Assembly (NCBI GenBank): GCA_013396525.1
Contig: VWYX01000122.1
Span: forward strand, 1,306,444-1,370,443
From: Chaetorhynchus papuensis
Taxonomy: Eukaryota > Chordata > Aves > Passeriformes > Rhipiduridae
Direction of reading: 5' to 3'
DNA length: 64,000 nt
Part shown: piece by piece, positions 14,368 to 27,278 of the stretch
How the letters are laid out: each line of letters opens with the position of its first letter
How positions within the stretch are numbered: the stretch's first letter is position 1
Made by a program: the position numbers and the translations under genes
Notes under the pieces: model-generated
Databases searched by the model: none
Seen by the model: the letters and a program-made list of their open reading frames with translations, nothing else
Told to the model about the DNA's origin: nothing

Positions 14368-14516
14368 CAGGTGGAGTCTCTATCCTTGAGGATATTCAAA
14401 AGCCATCTCGTCATGGTCCTGAGCATCCAGCTCCAGGTGGCTCTTTTTTGTGCAGGGGAAATTGGACCACATGACCTCAAGAGGTCCCTGCAAACCTGGG
14501 CCAGCCTGTGATCCTT
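14368..14516 (+). mobile_element. CR1 LINE, 3' fragment
   Basis: Recognisable by the CR1 order GGTGGAGTCTCTATCCTTGA, GGATATTCAAAAGCCATCT, CATGGTCCTGAGCA, then TTGGACCACATGACCTCAAG, AGGTCCCTGCAAACCTGG and a closing CCTGTGATCCTT. The last motif is the 3' terminus, so the element lies on the + strand. The 5' border is uncertain by a few tens of bases. No coding capacity remains. Confidence 0.9.
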
Positions 14517-17500
14517 GTTAGCCAGCAAAAGGAGGGAAGGGATGCTGCCTTGCTGTGAGTCAGCAGCTGGCAGAGGTGCAGCAGGACAGAGAAGAACAGG
14601 GACCATTTGCTACCACCAGCTTGTTCTTGGAGGAGGGGTGGCCAAGGAATGCAAGATGAAATTTGATGTTCCCAAATGAGTTGAAGAGTTTGTGCTTGTA
14701 ACTAAAATATGGGCCTGGGTCCACTGTCAAACAGAAATGCCTCCATTTGTCTTGGACCGGCTTTCTAGCATCCAAACAATGTTTCCTTGCTATCTCCTAG
14801 CAAGCCATTGAATTACTGGATGCTGTGCTAAATTCCACTTGTTTCTATGTAGTTAAGTACCCATAGAACTCATTCAGCACTTCTTACAGAGACACCTGGT
14901 TTCCCTGCTGCAGAAATGCAGCCACTCTTGGAGATAGAAGCGTGCCATAGGTGTGGGGGCAAAGCGGGGAGAAGGCGCTTGTGTGGGCAGATTCATTGCC
15001 ATCACTTCCAGTTAGATGGGATTGGACTTTCCTACTCAAGTGGAGAACACTTTAGTACCTCACACAGACAGGCTTTCTGCAGTACAGAAAACAATCAGAA
15101 GAATATTTCTATAAAACTAATTTAGGACCTCCGTCCAGTTATATTTTGAAGATAGTGATTTGTCACTGTGCTTCCTTTTTAAATGCCTCGTTGTAGCTGA
15201 AAACATTTCAGCAAGTTGCAGTCAAAATCTGGAAATCCAGTCACGTCTGTGTGCAGCCATTATTGAGTTTAATGAGAACTGTGTGTCTGCAACAAATGGC
15301 ATCCCATTTGTCTTCATCTAATCATACATGAAATCCTTCATTGCTAAAATAATCTTAGAAAATTTGGGGTGAATTCCTGATTGAAAGTAACTGTCTCATA
15401 GCAGTGACCATCTGGAAATGCCTGTTGCAGAATAGCTGTGAAGGGTGAAGGATCCCTCCTCCATTTCCATTTAAAACATTCTAAGTAGAGTGTTTCAGTT
15501 GAGAGAGCAGCCACATGGTGGTTACCACTGTTGCAAACCACTTCTCTGACTCAGATAGGCAGACAGTGTGAAGAAGTGCATAGAAAATGACTGAAGTCTG
15601 TGTGTGCAAGAAAGCCTTTACAGCAACGCTGTTGGAAGAGTGAACAATATTCTGCTTATTAATGTAGATTGGAATTTCCTGCTAGCTGAGAATAATGCAA
15701 AGGTCACTCACCAGCTGCAAGCAAACAGCATGTGGTTGATTCTAAAATTAGTTAATCTCTAGCACTTCCATTTCTTTTCCCTGCATTTCTTGTGCTCTAC
15801 CTTAAGCCTGGGAATCCAATTAAAGATGCTGTAAGATTGAAAGAAAATAATTTATTTCTTTTTTTTGTTCTCTGTAAACTTCTGTTAACTGCTGCAGTTG
15901 AGATAACTAGGTGTCTGTTGCCTATCATTATGGCCAGGGTATTATTATGTCCCTAAAACTTTCCATAGGCTCAGTTACATGATTTTAGCTGTTCAAAGTT
16001 ATCTGCTGGAGTCTGCTAGCAACCATGTTATCTGCACTATTTTACACTGACTTTTAAAAAGTCAGGCTCAGAGGTAATTCAGGAAGAACCTGAATAATGG
16101 CCTCAAAAAACCCTCACTTTGTTTTTGCTGATGAGCTGGAAGCCAGTGGTGTTATGATGCAGCAGCAGGGCCAGTCTGGAGGTGGGAAGATTGCTGGAGC
16201 CTTGGATGAAAAGGAGGACAGCAGCACTGCAGGCATAAAACGGCCCAGTGTTTCGTGACATGCAAGGCAACACTAACTACTGAGGAAACTAATTCCAAAG
16301 AGAATCTGCTCCAGCTTTAGGGAATCTTCCAGAAAGGTTTTATGCTAACAGCTGTGTAAAATAAACTACTTCAGAGCAGAAGTAGCCTAGCCTGGGACAT
16401 GTGGCTGACCCTTTGCCTGCAGAGGTGATTTGTGTGGCAGAGATGGTGATCCTTAGAAATGTCATAGCAAATTACACAGAAGAAACTTGTCAGGTTGAAG
16501 TGAGTTTAAGCACTGAGCCAATTGTGCTGTTTAGTTGTAATAAACCAAGTCTTTTCTGTAGAATATTGCTATTCTGTAGAATATTACGGGGGACTAGTCA
16601 TTTACATGCCACAGATGATGGATGGATAGTCACTCAGTTGCTGTTATGTGTATGACTATCATGTGTCTAAGCCTAAGCTGAGCTTTAGGCTCCTCTCTTC
16701 TGCAGGTGGATCTCACTGCTCTGCAATCACTGCTGGTACCTGCTGTCAGCAGAGCTGAGCTAGAGCAGGATGAGCACAGCAAGGCATCATTTCATCACAC
16801 AGCTAGCTCATGTTATACCAAGAGACTATTTTATCACAGATAAAAGACTCATTTCTTAAAGCCCTGGTGAGTGTGTTCTGGAATGCCCTGCATCCAGGGA
16901 GCGCTGCGGACATGGACACCACAGGAGGGAGAGCTGACAGCACTGCTCCATGCAGAATCTCTGGCCATCTTTGCTTTTTCTCCAGCCTCTCCATCTGCCG
17001 TGGCCTCTTTAGTGGGGCAGGCACTAATATGTTTGATAGCTTCTCTAATTCTCTTGCTTGAAACTTGTAAGAATTTTAATTTTCATCTCTTGTTAAACAT
17101 TCGTAATTAACAGTGACAGAATTTATCAAATAGTCTAACTCCTAGCTTGCTGTATTAGGCTACAGCCACTGTTTTCTCAGGTTGCAAAGTCAGAATTTCC
17201 CTTTCTTCTTTTTCGTAAATGTTTGTAGTATGGTTTTAGGATTCAGAATTCCTTACTTCTTTTGACATAAGGGTCAAGATTGCTGGTTTCTCTGATCTCT
17301 GCAATATTCTGTTGGTTTAAACAGGCATCCTCATGGGAATAATACAAAATATGTTAAATGCAATCATGTCTTTTAAGTGTTGATTGTATAGAGATGTTCA
17401 TATTGTTATATATGGAAAGAGGAGAACTTAACCTTAGGTATTACATTGTATTACTCATTGCTTTGACAGTGGTGAGAGCCCTCAACAAGGCTGTGTAGGC

Positions 17501-20500
17501 TGCAGAAGTACATTAAATGTAAAGTTGGAGCAATAGTATTGAAAGAAAAGCGCTTTTTTTCAGGTTTCTTTGAGCACTGCAAACAGAGAATGTCTGCAGT
17601 CTTGTGTCGTGTGGTAACCGGGGAAATCTCTGTACTGATAAATTCACAAAACAGAAAAAACAGCCGTCAGCAATGTATCTACTTATACAGAAGGCTAAAA
17701 AGTAGCATCAGAAGGGAAGGAAATGGCCCCCAAGCCATGTCCTCATGCTGACTGAGCCTGTCTCCAGCCTGACCACGGTGTCCCATGCAGTGCTGGCATG
17801 CAGAGGTGCATTTGTGGGGGGACAGGTCAGGGGTTGCAGCAGTGCAGCAGGAGGATTCAGCAGCCACACACAGAACTACACAGAAGAGGTGGTGCCTGAT
17901 CTTGTGCTTGTGTGCAGCTCTGCTTTCTTTTTTTAAGTAGATCCCTGACCTCGTTTTTGTGACTGTTAACAGGGTATTTCTGACAAATGGCCTTAAGGAG
18001 AGTTTATCTGTATCATCCACGTCATTAGGATGATTGAAGCAACATCCAGACATGCCAGCAGGGAAAGAGGGAGAGAGTCTTTAGAAGACTTGATATTTGG
18101 TGTTTACTTGTATATTCTAGAATGGCACTTAGAACCTTGTACATTTTATAGGAAAAATAGCTTGCAATGATACAGGGCAGAAAATAAAGCAATCAGAAAT
18201 ATTTGCTGCTCAGCACTGCTCCTTAATATCTGTTTAGGAACAGCAGTAGGAAAGGGTTAACTCTTAAATTCCTGGAAGTTAGAAAAAACTTGTCTTTTCA
18301 TTCAACCACTTATTTATGACCCTTCCACTAACCTTGGAACAATTTACTCTGAGCCTTTTAAATTTAAGCTGCTGTTTGCTGTGTTTTCTCAAAGATCATT
18401 TTCATAGTCTTCCTACGAGGAGACAAATTAGGGACTTGGAAAACTGATGAGACAGTAGAAAACCTTTCACATTTGTTTCCAGTTCAGCAAAGATAATAAC
18501 CAAGAGTCATTAGAATACTCCTTGGACAGAAAACCACAGATTTTCATAAAGACTGAGTTCTACCAGAGCCCATATAAAAAAAAAAAAAATGTTTATGGAA
18601 CATGCCTTGTACTAATTTTGCTCTTGATCTCACCAAACTAGCTGCAAAGAAACAGTGTCGGCTGTCCCCCAGCATGGCAAACTTCTTGTTTCACATGTTA
18701 ACGTAACTTGGAGGGTCTGCATGGCTCGTCAGGATGGCCTGCCTTGTCCCCATCACTGCAGGCTGCTCCCGGGGACTTTTCTTAGAGGAGGTTGGGTTGC
18801 TGCCAGCAGCACTGGAGGTTCTGGAGTGTCAGTATTAACTGGGGTCATGGAGTGGTTGGAGAAGCATCTCTGGCTGTTCCAGTGGGTGGTAGCTACCAGG
18901 TTACACCAGGGTGGTGGCTGCCAATGCACAGCATTTCTCTGACATCAAGACACAAACTGTTCTCATTTCATACGTGGGGAAATGGGAACCAGTTGCCATT
19001 GTCGCCTTGTGTTTATTGGGCCTTATGGGAATCAAGTGCAGATATTCCTTGTCTGTCTTTATTTCTACCAGAAGACACTTTGCTTATGAACATACAGATG
19101 CTCTGCTGTCTCATATTTATCCAGACTCCTCTTCCCTTTTTCTTATTGTATCTATGAGTCACTCTGTGGTTGTCATAATTTATATTTACAACATGCTGAA
19201 AGGTATAATGGTAAACTTATAAACATGCTAGGGAGAAGCCACCTGAAATAGCAAATGTTTCTAATTATAAAGTTAAAGCTGCCTTTCTAAGCTATTTGGT
19301 TCTTTATTATACCTTGGACAACCCGAAAATGTACTTGGCTACAATTAGACTTCCAGATACAATAAGTGAATTGTAAATGAAAATCACCCCGTGGAAAATT
19401 ACACTATTAGCCCGAAGCAGTAGCCCTGATCTTTACAGTTTATGGTGCTGCACAGCCTGTACATCCAGTAATGTTATGTGAGTCCATGAAGTTGAGAGGA
19501 CAGTTTCTTAAAAGCAGAACAGTTTTGGGGGTTTTTTTTAATTAATTATTACATGCTTTCATGTTTATTATTTTTTAACATTTCCAGACTTTTCCACATT
19601 ACTCTGGTTTCAAGGGAAAGTAATTCATCTGTGCCTTACCAATATCTATTAGGCAGTGTTCCTGAAAAGGGCTACCTTTAATTAGTCTTGGCCATGCTTT
19701 TGGTATCTGCAAGGCAAAAAAAAAATTGCATTAGATTTCTGTCTAGGGAAGAAAAATAGTAGTTGTATTTAGAATTTGAGTGTTCCATGATTGTGCTTGG
19801 ATTTTAAGCCCTTTCCTTATGCAGAGTTGCATCCTGATGGTCCAGATTTGCTGCTTTATGAAAATGCTTTGCTGATTATACTAATTGAAGGCTGTGGGGC
19901 ACACCTTCAACCATCACTGGTTCATCACAGCGTTCATGCAGAAACAGAAGTGGCAAAGTCACAGCTAACACAGGAGAAAAGGAGCGGGTAGGGGTCAGGA
20001 CCACGTGCATCCAGGTTCAAGAGAGCAGAGAATGATTCACAGTACTCACTGTCTGAATCTGTCAGGTCCTGGCTCCTGTAAAGAAGTCATCACACTGGGT
20101 GAGATTGACATCTGGAGCCAGTAGTCTGAATACAGACTCTTCATCTGCTTGCTGCACTGGGAGCCAGGGGCATTTCAGATGCCATTGGAGATGGTTTGAG
20201 TGGGATGTTCAGGAATTACATTAGTTGGCTTGGGCACAAGACGTTGAAACTGACGTCTTGTCCTCATACAAGATTTTAATGGATGCCAATTTGCGTGAGT
20301 CATTAAAATAAACAGAAACAGTAGAGGAAATTTCACTTGGCTACAAGAAGACCTCCAGGTCATCACTTCTTTTGCTGGGAAGAGGTTGAAGAACCTTATG
20401 CTTTGTTTTGCTTACTTCCACCTCTGTTTGCAGGGTGTTCACTTCTGAATGGATCCATAGTTTGTTTGGGAGGTATACTTAGCACGCAAGGATCAATACC

Positions 20501-23212
20501 CTTCTCAATAATACACTTCTCAAATTACCTGTTACTGAATAGTATGTATGTAACTGAAATTCCTTGGATTATGAAATTTAGAAAACCAGTGGTGACTTTT
20601 GGGTTAAAGTGATGTGCTTTCCTGTTTTCTGCAGAGAAAAAACAGGAGTTTGCCAGTGGCATCTTCCTTCTTGTATCTTTTTGAAATGCCATGAAAAGGA
20701 AGAGAGTCTCTTTAACCATCTTCTGAAACACACACAATTCTTTTAGATTTGGCTTTCTTTTTAATTCATGTAGAACAGCTGTGCCATTGTTACTCCAACA
20801 ACGTAAGTAAATCTCTCAACAGATGGTTCTCTCACTGGCTGGGATGAAAGCAGCTTCCTCCATCCTGGTGGGGCTTTTTTGTTGTTCTTAGATCCCGGTA
20901 TCTTGACAGGGCTCAAGTAAGACTTTGCTGTTTTCATTACAATGTAAGTATAATGTCACTCCAGTAATTCTGCAATGAGGTGTTGCCCCACCTCCCTTTA
21001 AATTTTTTCTTTTGAAAATGAGGGGAACAATAGTAATGACTTCCATTTCTTAGTTTTCAGTGGTGGTGCAACACACTCAGCTGGAAAGATCTGAATGGAA
21101 ATATGAAGTTCCTCCAATTAGAAATGACTGTACAAGGGAGCTACTGAGTGCATTTGTGTTAAAGACACTTGGTCTAGACCTTGAGATTTTCTTCCCTCCA
21201 TTTCTCCATCTGAGGAAGGTTTATCAGAAAGAAGAGCAGATGTTTGGACCATGTAATTGTTTGCATATAAGATACAAAGCTTTCTCAGGTAACATTTAAC
21301 CTCCTGCTTCTGAAGCAGGGATGAGTCTGCACATGGCAGAGCCATGTGGACTCTTACCTCACAGACTTAAACAGATGTAGGAGTCTCATGCTTATAGAGT
21401 CTGCTTTTTCACCTGTGGTGTTTTTGTGACAGTCATATTGAATATGACATGAGGTGCACCAGCCCCCTCCCTTTGCTGTGCCAGCAGCATCTGTGAATCA
21501 GCACAGCCCAGCTGCGGTGGCTTCACAGAGCTGGGTCTTGGCTTTGAGGGCCAGGTAATGCTGTTGTGGTCCCAGCAGTATGCACTGGGATGCTTGTGTG
21601 TGCAAGGAGTGATGTGATCCCAACTTTATTCTTTCCCTTCAGGGAGGGCAGCTGCTGCTCAGGCTCTCTGGGCAGGTGAGCACCACGGCTTTGAGGAGGT
21701 AATCAGATGATAAGGCAGCCTATGCTGCCAGAAAAGCTATATCCCTCCTCTTTCAAGGAAAAAGCAGCATGCCAGCCTTGGCTGCCAGCTGAACAGCGCT
21801 GTTGGTGGAGGAAATGCAAAAACATTATGCGAGCGAATGTCACAATTTGTGGGTGAATGACTTGTCAGCCTGGCAGTTGGTTGTGGTGGAAGGGGGAATG
21901 CTGTGTTAGCAGTAATAGTCTCGTCTGAATAGCTGAGGTCTTGGCTCTAGTCATTGTCGTAGACTGTGCTCACCTGCCTATGTTAGTTCATGCTCTCTGT
22001 GGGGATGTGACTGAAAAGTGATTTTCCAAACTCTTCTTTTTGTCCATCATATGCGGATAGAAGTCTCAAGAGATCACACTGAGAGAAGGAGCAGGGGTTC
22101 CTTCTGACAAGGGCTCAGTAAGAAGCCCTGTTTGCTGGTTGTTAGTGGGCTGCATTCTTCTCCCTTAAGACACCTTCACTGTGATAATTGCCTCCTGAAA
22201 GCTGTATTGCTGGTGTAAGACCTAGGCTAGTTCTGGAAGCCTTTGGGAAATTATATTCATTTCAGAAGAAATGTAGAGCCTCAGGAAAAGCTGTTCAGTG
22301 CAGCAGTTGCTGGATATGTCAGGGAGTGGAGACAGTGAGGAGTTAAACTGAAGTGAGGGGAGAATGCAACTTCAGCATCTGTGCTCTCCACACAGCCACA
22401 CATTTGTGAGACACATCTTGGTTCTGCACAAACCACAATACAAGCTCCTGTTCCACTTGATACACTTTTTGTGTCTCAAGTTAAAACATGGTGTGCTAAT
22501 GCAATTGGATACCCACCTGTGTGAACGAAATACAGAACAATTGCCAAAATGTTTATGTGAGTGTCGGGATACAAGTTGCTGGGCATGGTTGCAAATGAAG
22601 ATGTTTGGCATTTATTAATGTGTAATTAAGATGCCACACATTGTTTCTTTGTTCGGGGCTTACTGTCCGCATCTCAGGGTTATCACGGGCCTGATGGCAG
22701 GAGGCAGCTGCCTTTGTCATTTGCCTTCTGTAAAATCTGGACCTGGGAACTAGAAGCTCAAGCTGGAGTTCAGCCATACAAGTGGTTTTGGAAGGTTCAA
22801 AAGCAGTTAGTCACAAATTCCCTGAACCCTGCCCCATTAAAAAATGTTGGAGGAGTAGTTATATCTGAAAAACCCTTGGAGGAGTTGAGGTAAATGGCCC
22901 TAAACTGTACTCTTTGTGCTATTTAATATTAATTTCTGATCAAAGCAATTCTGCTGGGATTTTACTTAGTGTAAGAGCAGAACAACTCTTAAATTACTGA
23001 GGTGGGAAATTTGAGTGAATTACGTCTCTGTGTAAGCACAGGTGTATGCTCAGTGTGGCCTATTGCTCTGCTTCAAATGTTTGCAACTACTGCAGAAGTG
23101 GAAGCATAAAAAACAAAGACAGGGTAGATGCACACTGCTGTCCTGTGGCAAAACACAATCTTAGTGTCATTCTTCACATCTGATATTTATTCTAGTGGCT
23201 GTGCAAACTGAA
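14517..23212. other. non-coding intronic DNA
   Basis: No gene or named repeat is recognised. It contains a short tandem duplication of TTCTGTAGAATATT with period 18 at 16554-16585, an A14 homopolymer at 18576-18589, and an AT-rich block at about 19240-19440 that looks like possible conserved non-coding sequence. Open frames stay below about 125 codons and resemble nothing known. Confidence 0.5.
18576..18589 (+). repeat. A14 homopolymer
   Basis: A plain run of 14 adenines. No retrocopy or LINE is recognisable immediately upstream, so it is not assigned to a mobile element. Confidence 0.9.
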
Positions 23213-23735
23213 ACATAGAATAAGCTGAGTTGGAAGAGAGCTAGAGGCATCACTGAATCCAGCTCCTGGCCATTCACAGGATGTCTCAAGAGTCACACCG
23301 TCTCCCTGAGAGCGCTGTCCAAACACTTCTTGAACTCAGGCTTGGGCCCATGGCTGCGTCCCTGGGGAGCCTTTTCCAGTGCTCAGCCACCCTCTGGGTG
23401 AATATTTTTTTCCTGCTATCCAATGTAAACCTCCCCTGACAGAACTTCAGGCCATTCCCTCAGGTCCTGTCACTGAGCACAACAGAAATCAGTGCCTCCC
23501 CTCTGCTTCTCCTCATGAGGAAGTTGTAGACTATGATGAACCCTCCCCCCTCAGTCTCCTCTTCTCCAGGCTGAACAGACCAAGTGACCTCAGCTACTCC
23601 TCATAATGCTTTCCCCTCCAGACTTTCACCAACCTCGTGGCCCTACTTTGGAAGCTCTCTGATAGCTTAATGCCTTTTCTATATGGAGCACAGATTACAA
23701 TTAAATTGTTCATCTCCCTGGTACAGGTGAGCCAC
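23213..23735 (-). mobile_element. CR1 LINE fragment, reverse orientation
   Basis: Reads as the reverse complement of the CR1 3' region. The 3' terminus is at the low-coordinate end (ACATAGAATAAGCTGAGTTG, GAAGAGAGC). The diagnostic internal blocks then appear in reverse order: TCCAAACACTTCTTGAACTC, CAGTGCTCAGCCACCCTCTG, CCATTCCCTCAGGTCCTGTC, CTCCTCTTCTCCAGGCTGAA and CCAACCTCGTGGCCCT. The last 70 bases or so are more diverged, so the high-coordinate border is approximate. The 75-codon + frame inside it is an artefact of the repeat. Confidence 0.92.
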
Positions 23736-25592
23736 TTGAGTTGTTTTGGGTGTTTTCTGGCCATGACCCTGTTTCATTTTCTGTGACCTTGTTTTTTTGG
23801 GCTCAGGCTCCCTGTGTGCTCTCTCAGGATCACCCCACATCACACTCTTCAATTAAAAGCAGCAGTTCTGCAGGCAGTTTGCACCAGCTCTTGCAGTGAT
23901 GCCTCATTTCGAGTTATCATAGATGGCCCTATAACTTAGATTGAAAACATTGCTTTGGAGGTAATGTAGTTACAAGATGGATTTTTACTTCAACAATTGT
24001 AGAGGCAGAGAAAAGTTTAAATGGAAGTGTATCAACTTTAAAGTAAATTGAAAGGCTTCACATTTTGTCAAGTTAGAGCATGTTACAGGTAGATAGAAGC
24101 TGGCTGCTTTGTGAGAAGTATGGTGTCTCATCTAGGAATTATTATCTCAACAGGAGACCCTCTTCAACACTAACAGGCTCCCATTAGTGAGTGAAAATAA
24201 AAGGTCTGGAAATAAGGAGAGGAAGATAGTAAGAACAAAAGAAGGTATGTGAAAGAGCAATAAAGAGCAAGCAAACCTAAAATCCTGTCCTGAGGTAGCT
24301 GCTCTCAGCTTACAGGCTGATCATTATGATGTGTGTCCTTGGCACATCCTGTGATTGTACATCACCATGGGCCAGGACTCTGCTGCCTCTTTTGAATGTC
24401 ATTACAATGCACTTAGTTATCTTGTGTTTCTACAACATGAGCGTCAGCTTAGATAGATCTGTATGCGGTAAAGTGTGCTGAAGATGTGCCCAGGGGTTAG
24501 GCTGTATGTAGATGAGCTATTTCAAACGTGAATTTTATCTAAAGCATCAGAAGCTTTCTCTGAGCTGTAGCACTGGAGGCAGGCACCTAATGAGACTGCT
24601 TTAATACAGCTCTAACATACACATTAGGTAGTGGTTGGAAAGACAGCCAATCTTTCAAGGCTTAAGCAGCACTTTCTGAAAGTGCCTTCAATTAACAGCT
24701 AATGACAAGCTTTCTTTAGTGATTCTCTGGTTATGTTGTATAGCCAGATAATGAGAATTATCATCCAGAGATACTTCGATTTATTTACCATTTTTTATTT
24801 CATTGGGAGGCTGATGAATATTTGATCCAGTAATGTTCCTATTTATGCCTCTATAAGTCAAGTGCCTGAGTTCAGCTTCAATCCATCATTGCTCTGAAGA
24901 TTTACATTTCAGATAGATTTTTCCAGCAGCACAGATGTTGGAAACCTTAAATTAATGCACAAAGCTGCCTCTACCCCACAGAAGATGAAACTATTAGGTA
25001 AGGAAAACAATATCTCTTTTGGATGCCTGTCTTCTTAATGATAATGGAATCTAAAAGATCTACAAAGGGCTGTTTCAGCTAAATATCTTATGTCCACCAG
25101 TATTTGAAAAGAGAATAATGAGATGAAAGTGTTTCTGTGCCTACCCGCAGTGTTAATTGAAAGCTGTGAAGACACACGGATAGAACCAGGCTCAGGGGAC
25201 CCTTCTTATAGAAATTTTATGTGAACCATCTCTCCTGTATCTGAATATGTTGTCTAAGCCATCCTTATTAAGCTAAAAGGCTTCAGTGATAGTGAAAGGT
25301 ATTCCTAATGCATCCCCTTGTATTAATTCTTACAAAATGGTTCTCAGAAAAGCTTAGAAACCAAATTGAAACTGCATAAATTCCCATTCTTGTATTTTGT
25401 TGTTTCTTTCTCTAGTCTCTGTTTTTCAAGACATGCTGTGCACAGCTCCAAACTTAAAACTGAGAGGGTACCTTTAGAGAAAAGGTGCACATTTTAAATT
25501 TGCTTTTTAAGATCACTTGTTGCTCTTCCCATTTTTAGTTCCAAGCTCCTTAATATGAGTGAGACTCATCAGAAGGAGAAATTGTCAGAAGT

Positions 25593-25769
25593 GACAGATT
25601 GGTAGAGAGGTGACTGTTCACATTTATCAGGGACGTGTGACATCATTGAAACATCGGCTCTCCCTGTGAATTACAGTGGTTTGGATGATAACAGGAGATG
25701 GTAAGTTCCTGACCAAATTAACTGAGCAAAGAACATGAAGGCATTCACAAGCTAATTCTGGAAAAACAA
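25593..25769. repeat. local duplication, copy A
   Basis: This block aligns end to end with 27101-27278. Both begin GACAGATTGGTAGAGAGGTG and end GCTAATTCTGGAAAAACAA. By eye they share roughly 85-90 percent identity with a few 1-2 base gaps, and similarity stops sharply on both sides. I do not recognise it as CR1, an LTR or a tRNA-derived SINE, and I see no terminal inverted repeats. The copy contains the donor-like word ATGGTAAGT. Confidence 0.9.
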
Positions 25770-27100
25770 TTTGCTGGAAAAGAAGAATAATAGGGTGAAG
25801 ATGCAAGCCTGTATACTGACACCAACATTTAAAACATCTGATGAATGGTCTGGCATGTGAGACTGGTGATTTATGTCATTCTCTTCTTCATTTAAAATGC
25901 TTGCAGGAAGGGGCCATATTTCAGGACTGTAATATAGTGCTGGAACTGCAGCTCCTGACCACTCTTTTTCCCTTGCAGTGTAGTTTGGGTTGTAATATTG
26001 GTCCTCATTGCTTTCTGGTGCATGCTCTCTAATGTGTTCTGTAGAATTGCCTGTATGAAGATACTCTTGTTGCAGGGGACAGAACCCAGGAGAAGGACCC
26101 AATTCTCATGCTCTTCTGTTTAGCAGCTTCAGTTCTCTGGATCTCAGTTTTCCCAGATACAAAACAGGGGAAAATGATTCAGACCTCTCCTGCAAAAACA
26201 ATATGAAAGATTAAAAGAAAGGTAGAAAAGCTGAGACACAGGAAAAAAAACTTAGCATCACTGCAGGGAACAGGAATGAAGCCAGCTGTGCAGTGTGGTG
26301 ATAGAGACATAAAGGCAAACAAAAGTTCAGGGAGATTGAAATGCAGGCAAAAAACTGTGAAGCCATCCTAGATCGGTAGTATGTTGCCTGGAACGTGGTG
26401 TGTGTTTCCGCTCAGCCATTCTGAAAACAGTTTTTGGAATCAGGAAGAGCTTGAGCATCTGTAACAAGAAAGAAGGAAATGATGAAAATACTGAGATTGT
26501 TTCTTCTTGAAGCAGCACATCGGAGGCGTGCTGCGAGGAGGAAAGCAATCAAAGAGGTGGGAAAAAAGAGATAAAGGGTTAGTAAATACTTGAACTCCTG
26601 CACCAAAACACAAGGAATACTATTAAGGACTTTGTGAGACTGAATGACACTGATCCCAAAGATGAGTCAGTGTGGTGAGGGGGAAAAGGCTGAATTGCAA
26701 ATCCATTGCTATCGCTTGCGGATCCACTGGTACAGGGGTCAGGTTAATGGATGCAGGGATCTATGCCAAAGTAGAAATAAACCGTGTCAGAAGGGATAGA
26801 CTTTCTTTTTTCAGCACCTTTGGCAGGCCTCTAAGTAGTAGGTCTGGAAAGGGAACTTCTCCAAGTGCCAGGTCATCCCAGGGCATGCACCTTTGTTTGG
26901 GGTGAGCACAAGTCTTTGGTAAAGATCAAGGTAAGGGTTAGGGCTGCTGCTCTCATTTATTATAGTAGTCCCTTACTTCGATATCTCTTAACTTCACTGA
27001 GGCCTTCCACTCTCCCAGTTTTTGGTGGAGAATGGCTGCACAGGCAGCAGGGTGATGCTAGTAGGGAAGCTTGCAAATAGGCTTTCAAGACAGAGGGAAG

Positions 27101-27278
27101 GACAGATTGGTAGAGAGGTGACTCTTTACATTGATCAGGGATGTGTGACATAATTGAAAGATTGGCTCTCTCCCTGAATTGCAGTAGTTTGGATGATAAT
27201 GAGAAAGGAGTAAGTTCGTGAGAAAATTATCTGAGCAAAGAGCATGAAGACATTCACAAGCTAATTCTGGAAAAACAA
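27101..27278. repeat. local duplication, copy B
   Basis: Direct-orientation partner of 25593-25769, about 1.5 kb downstream. Shared internal words include GTTTGGATGATAA and CTGAGCAAAGA. Flanks on both sides differ from copy A, so the unit is bounded at about 178 bp. It may be a segmental duplication or two members of an undescribed short interspersed family. Confidence 0.9.

Noticed and set aside
14910..14935. In-frame GAAATGCAGCCACTC (EMQPL) after CTGCAG, resembling a short alternative exon I vaguely recall in mammalian FAM219A
   Set aside because: No splice donor follows the motif and the upstream residues do not fit. A five-residue match in 40 kb is likely chance.
25752..26102. 116-codon minus-strand frame with acidic, Asn-rich content and a hydrophobic end
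   Set aside because: It starts at TTG, partly overlaps duplication copy A, and has no homologue I recognise.
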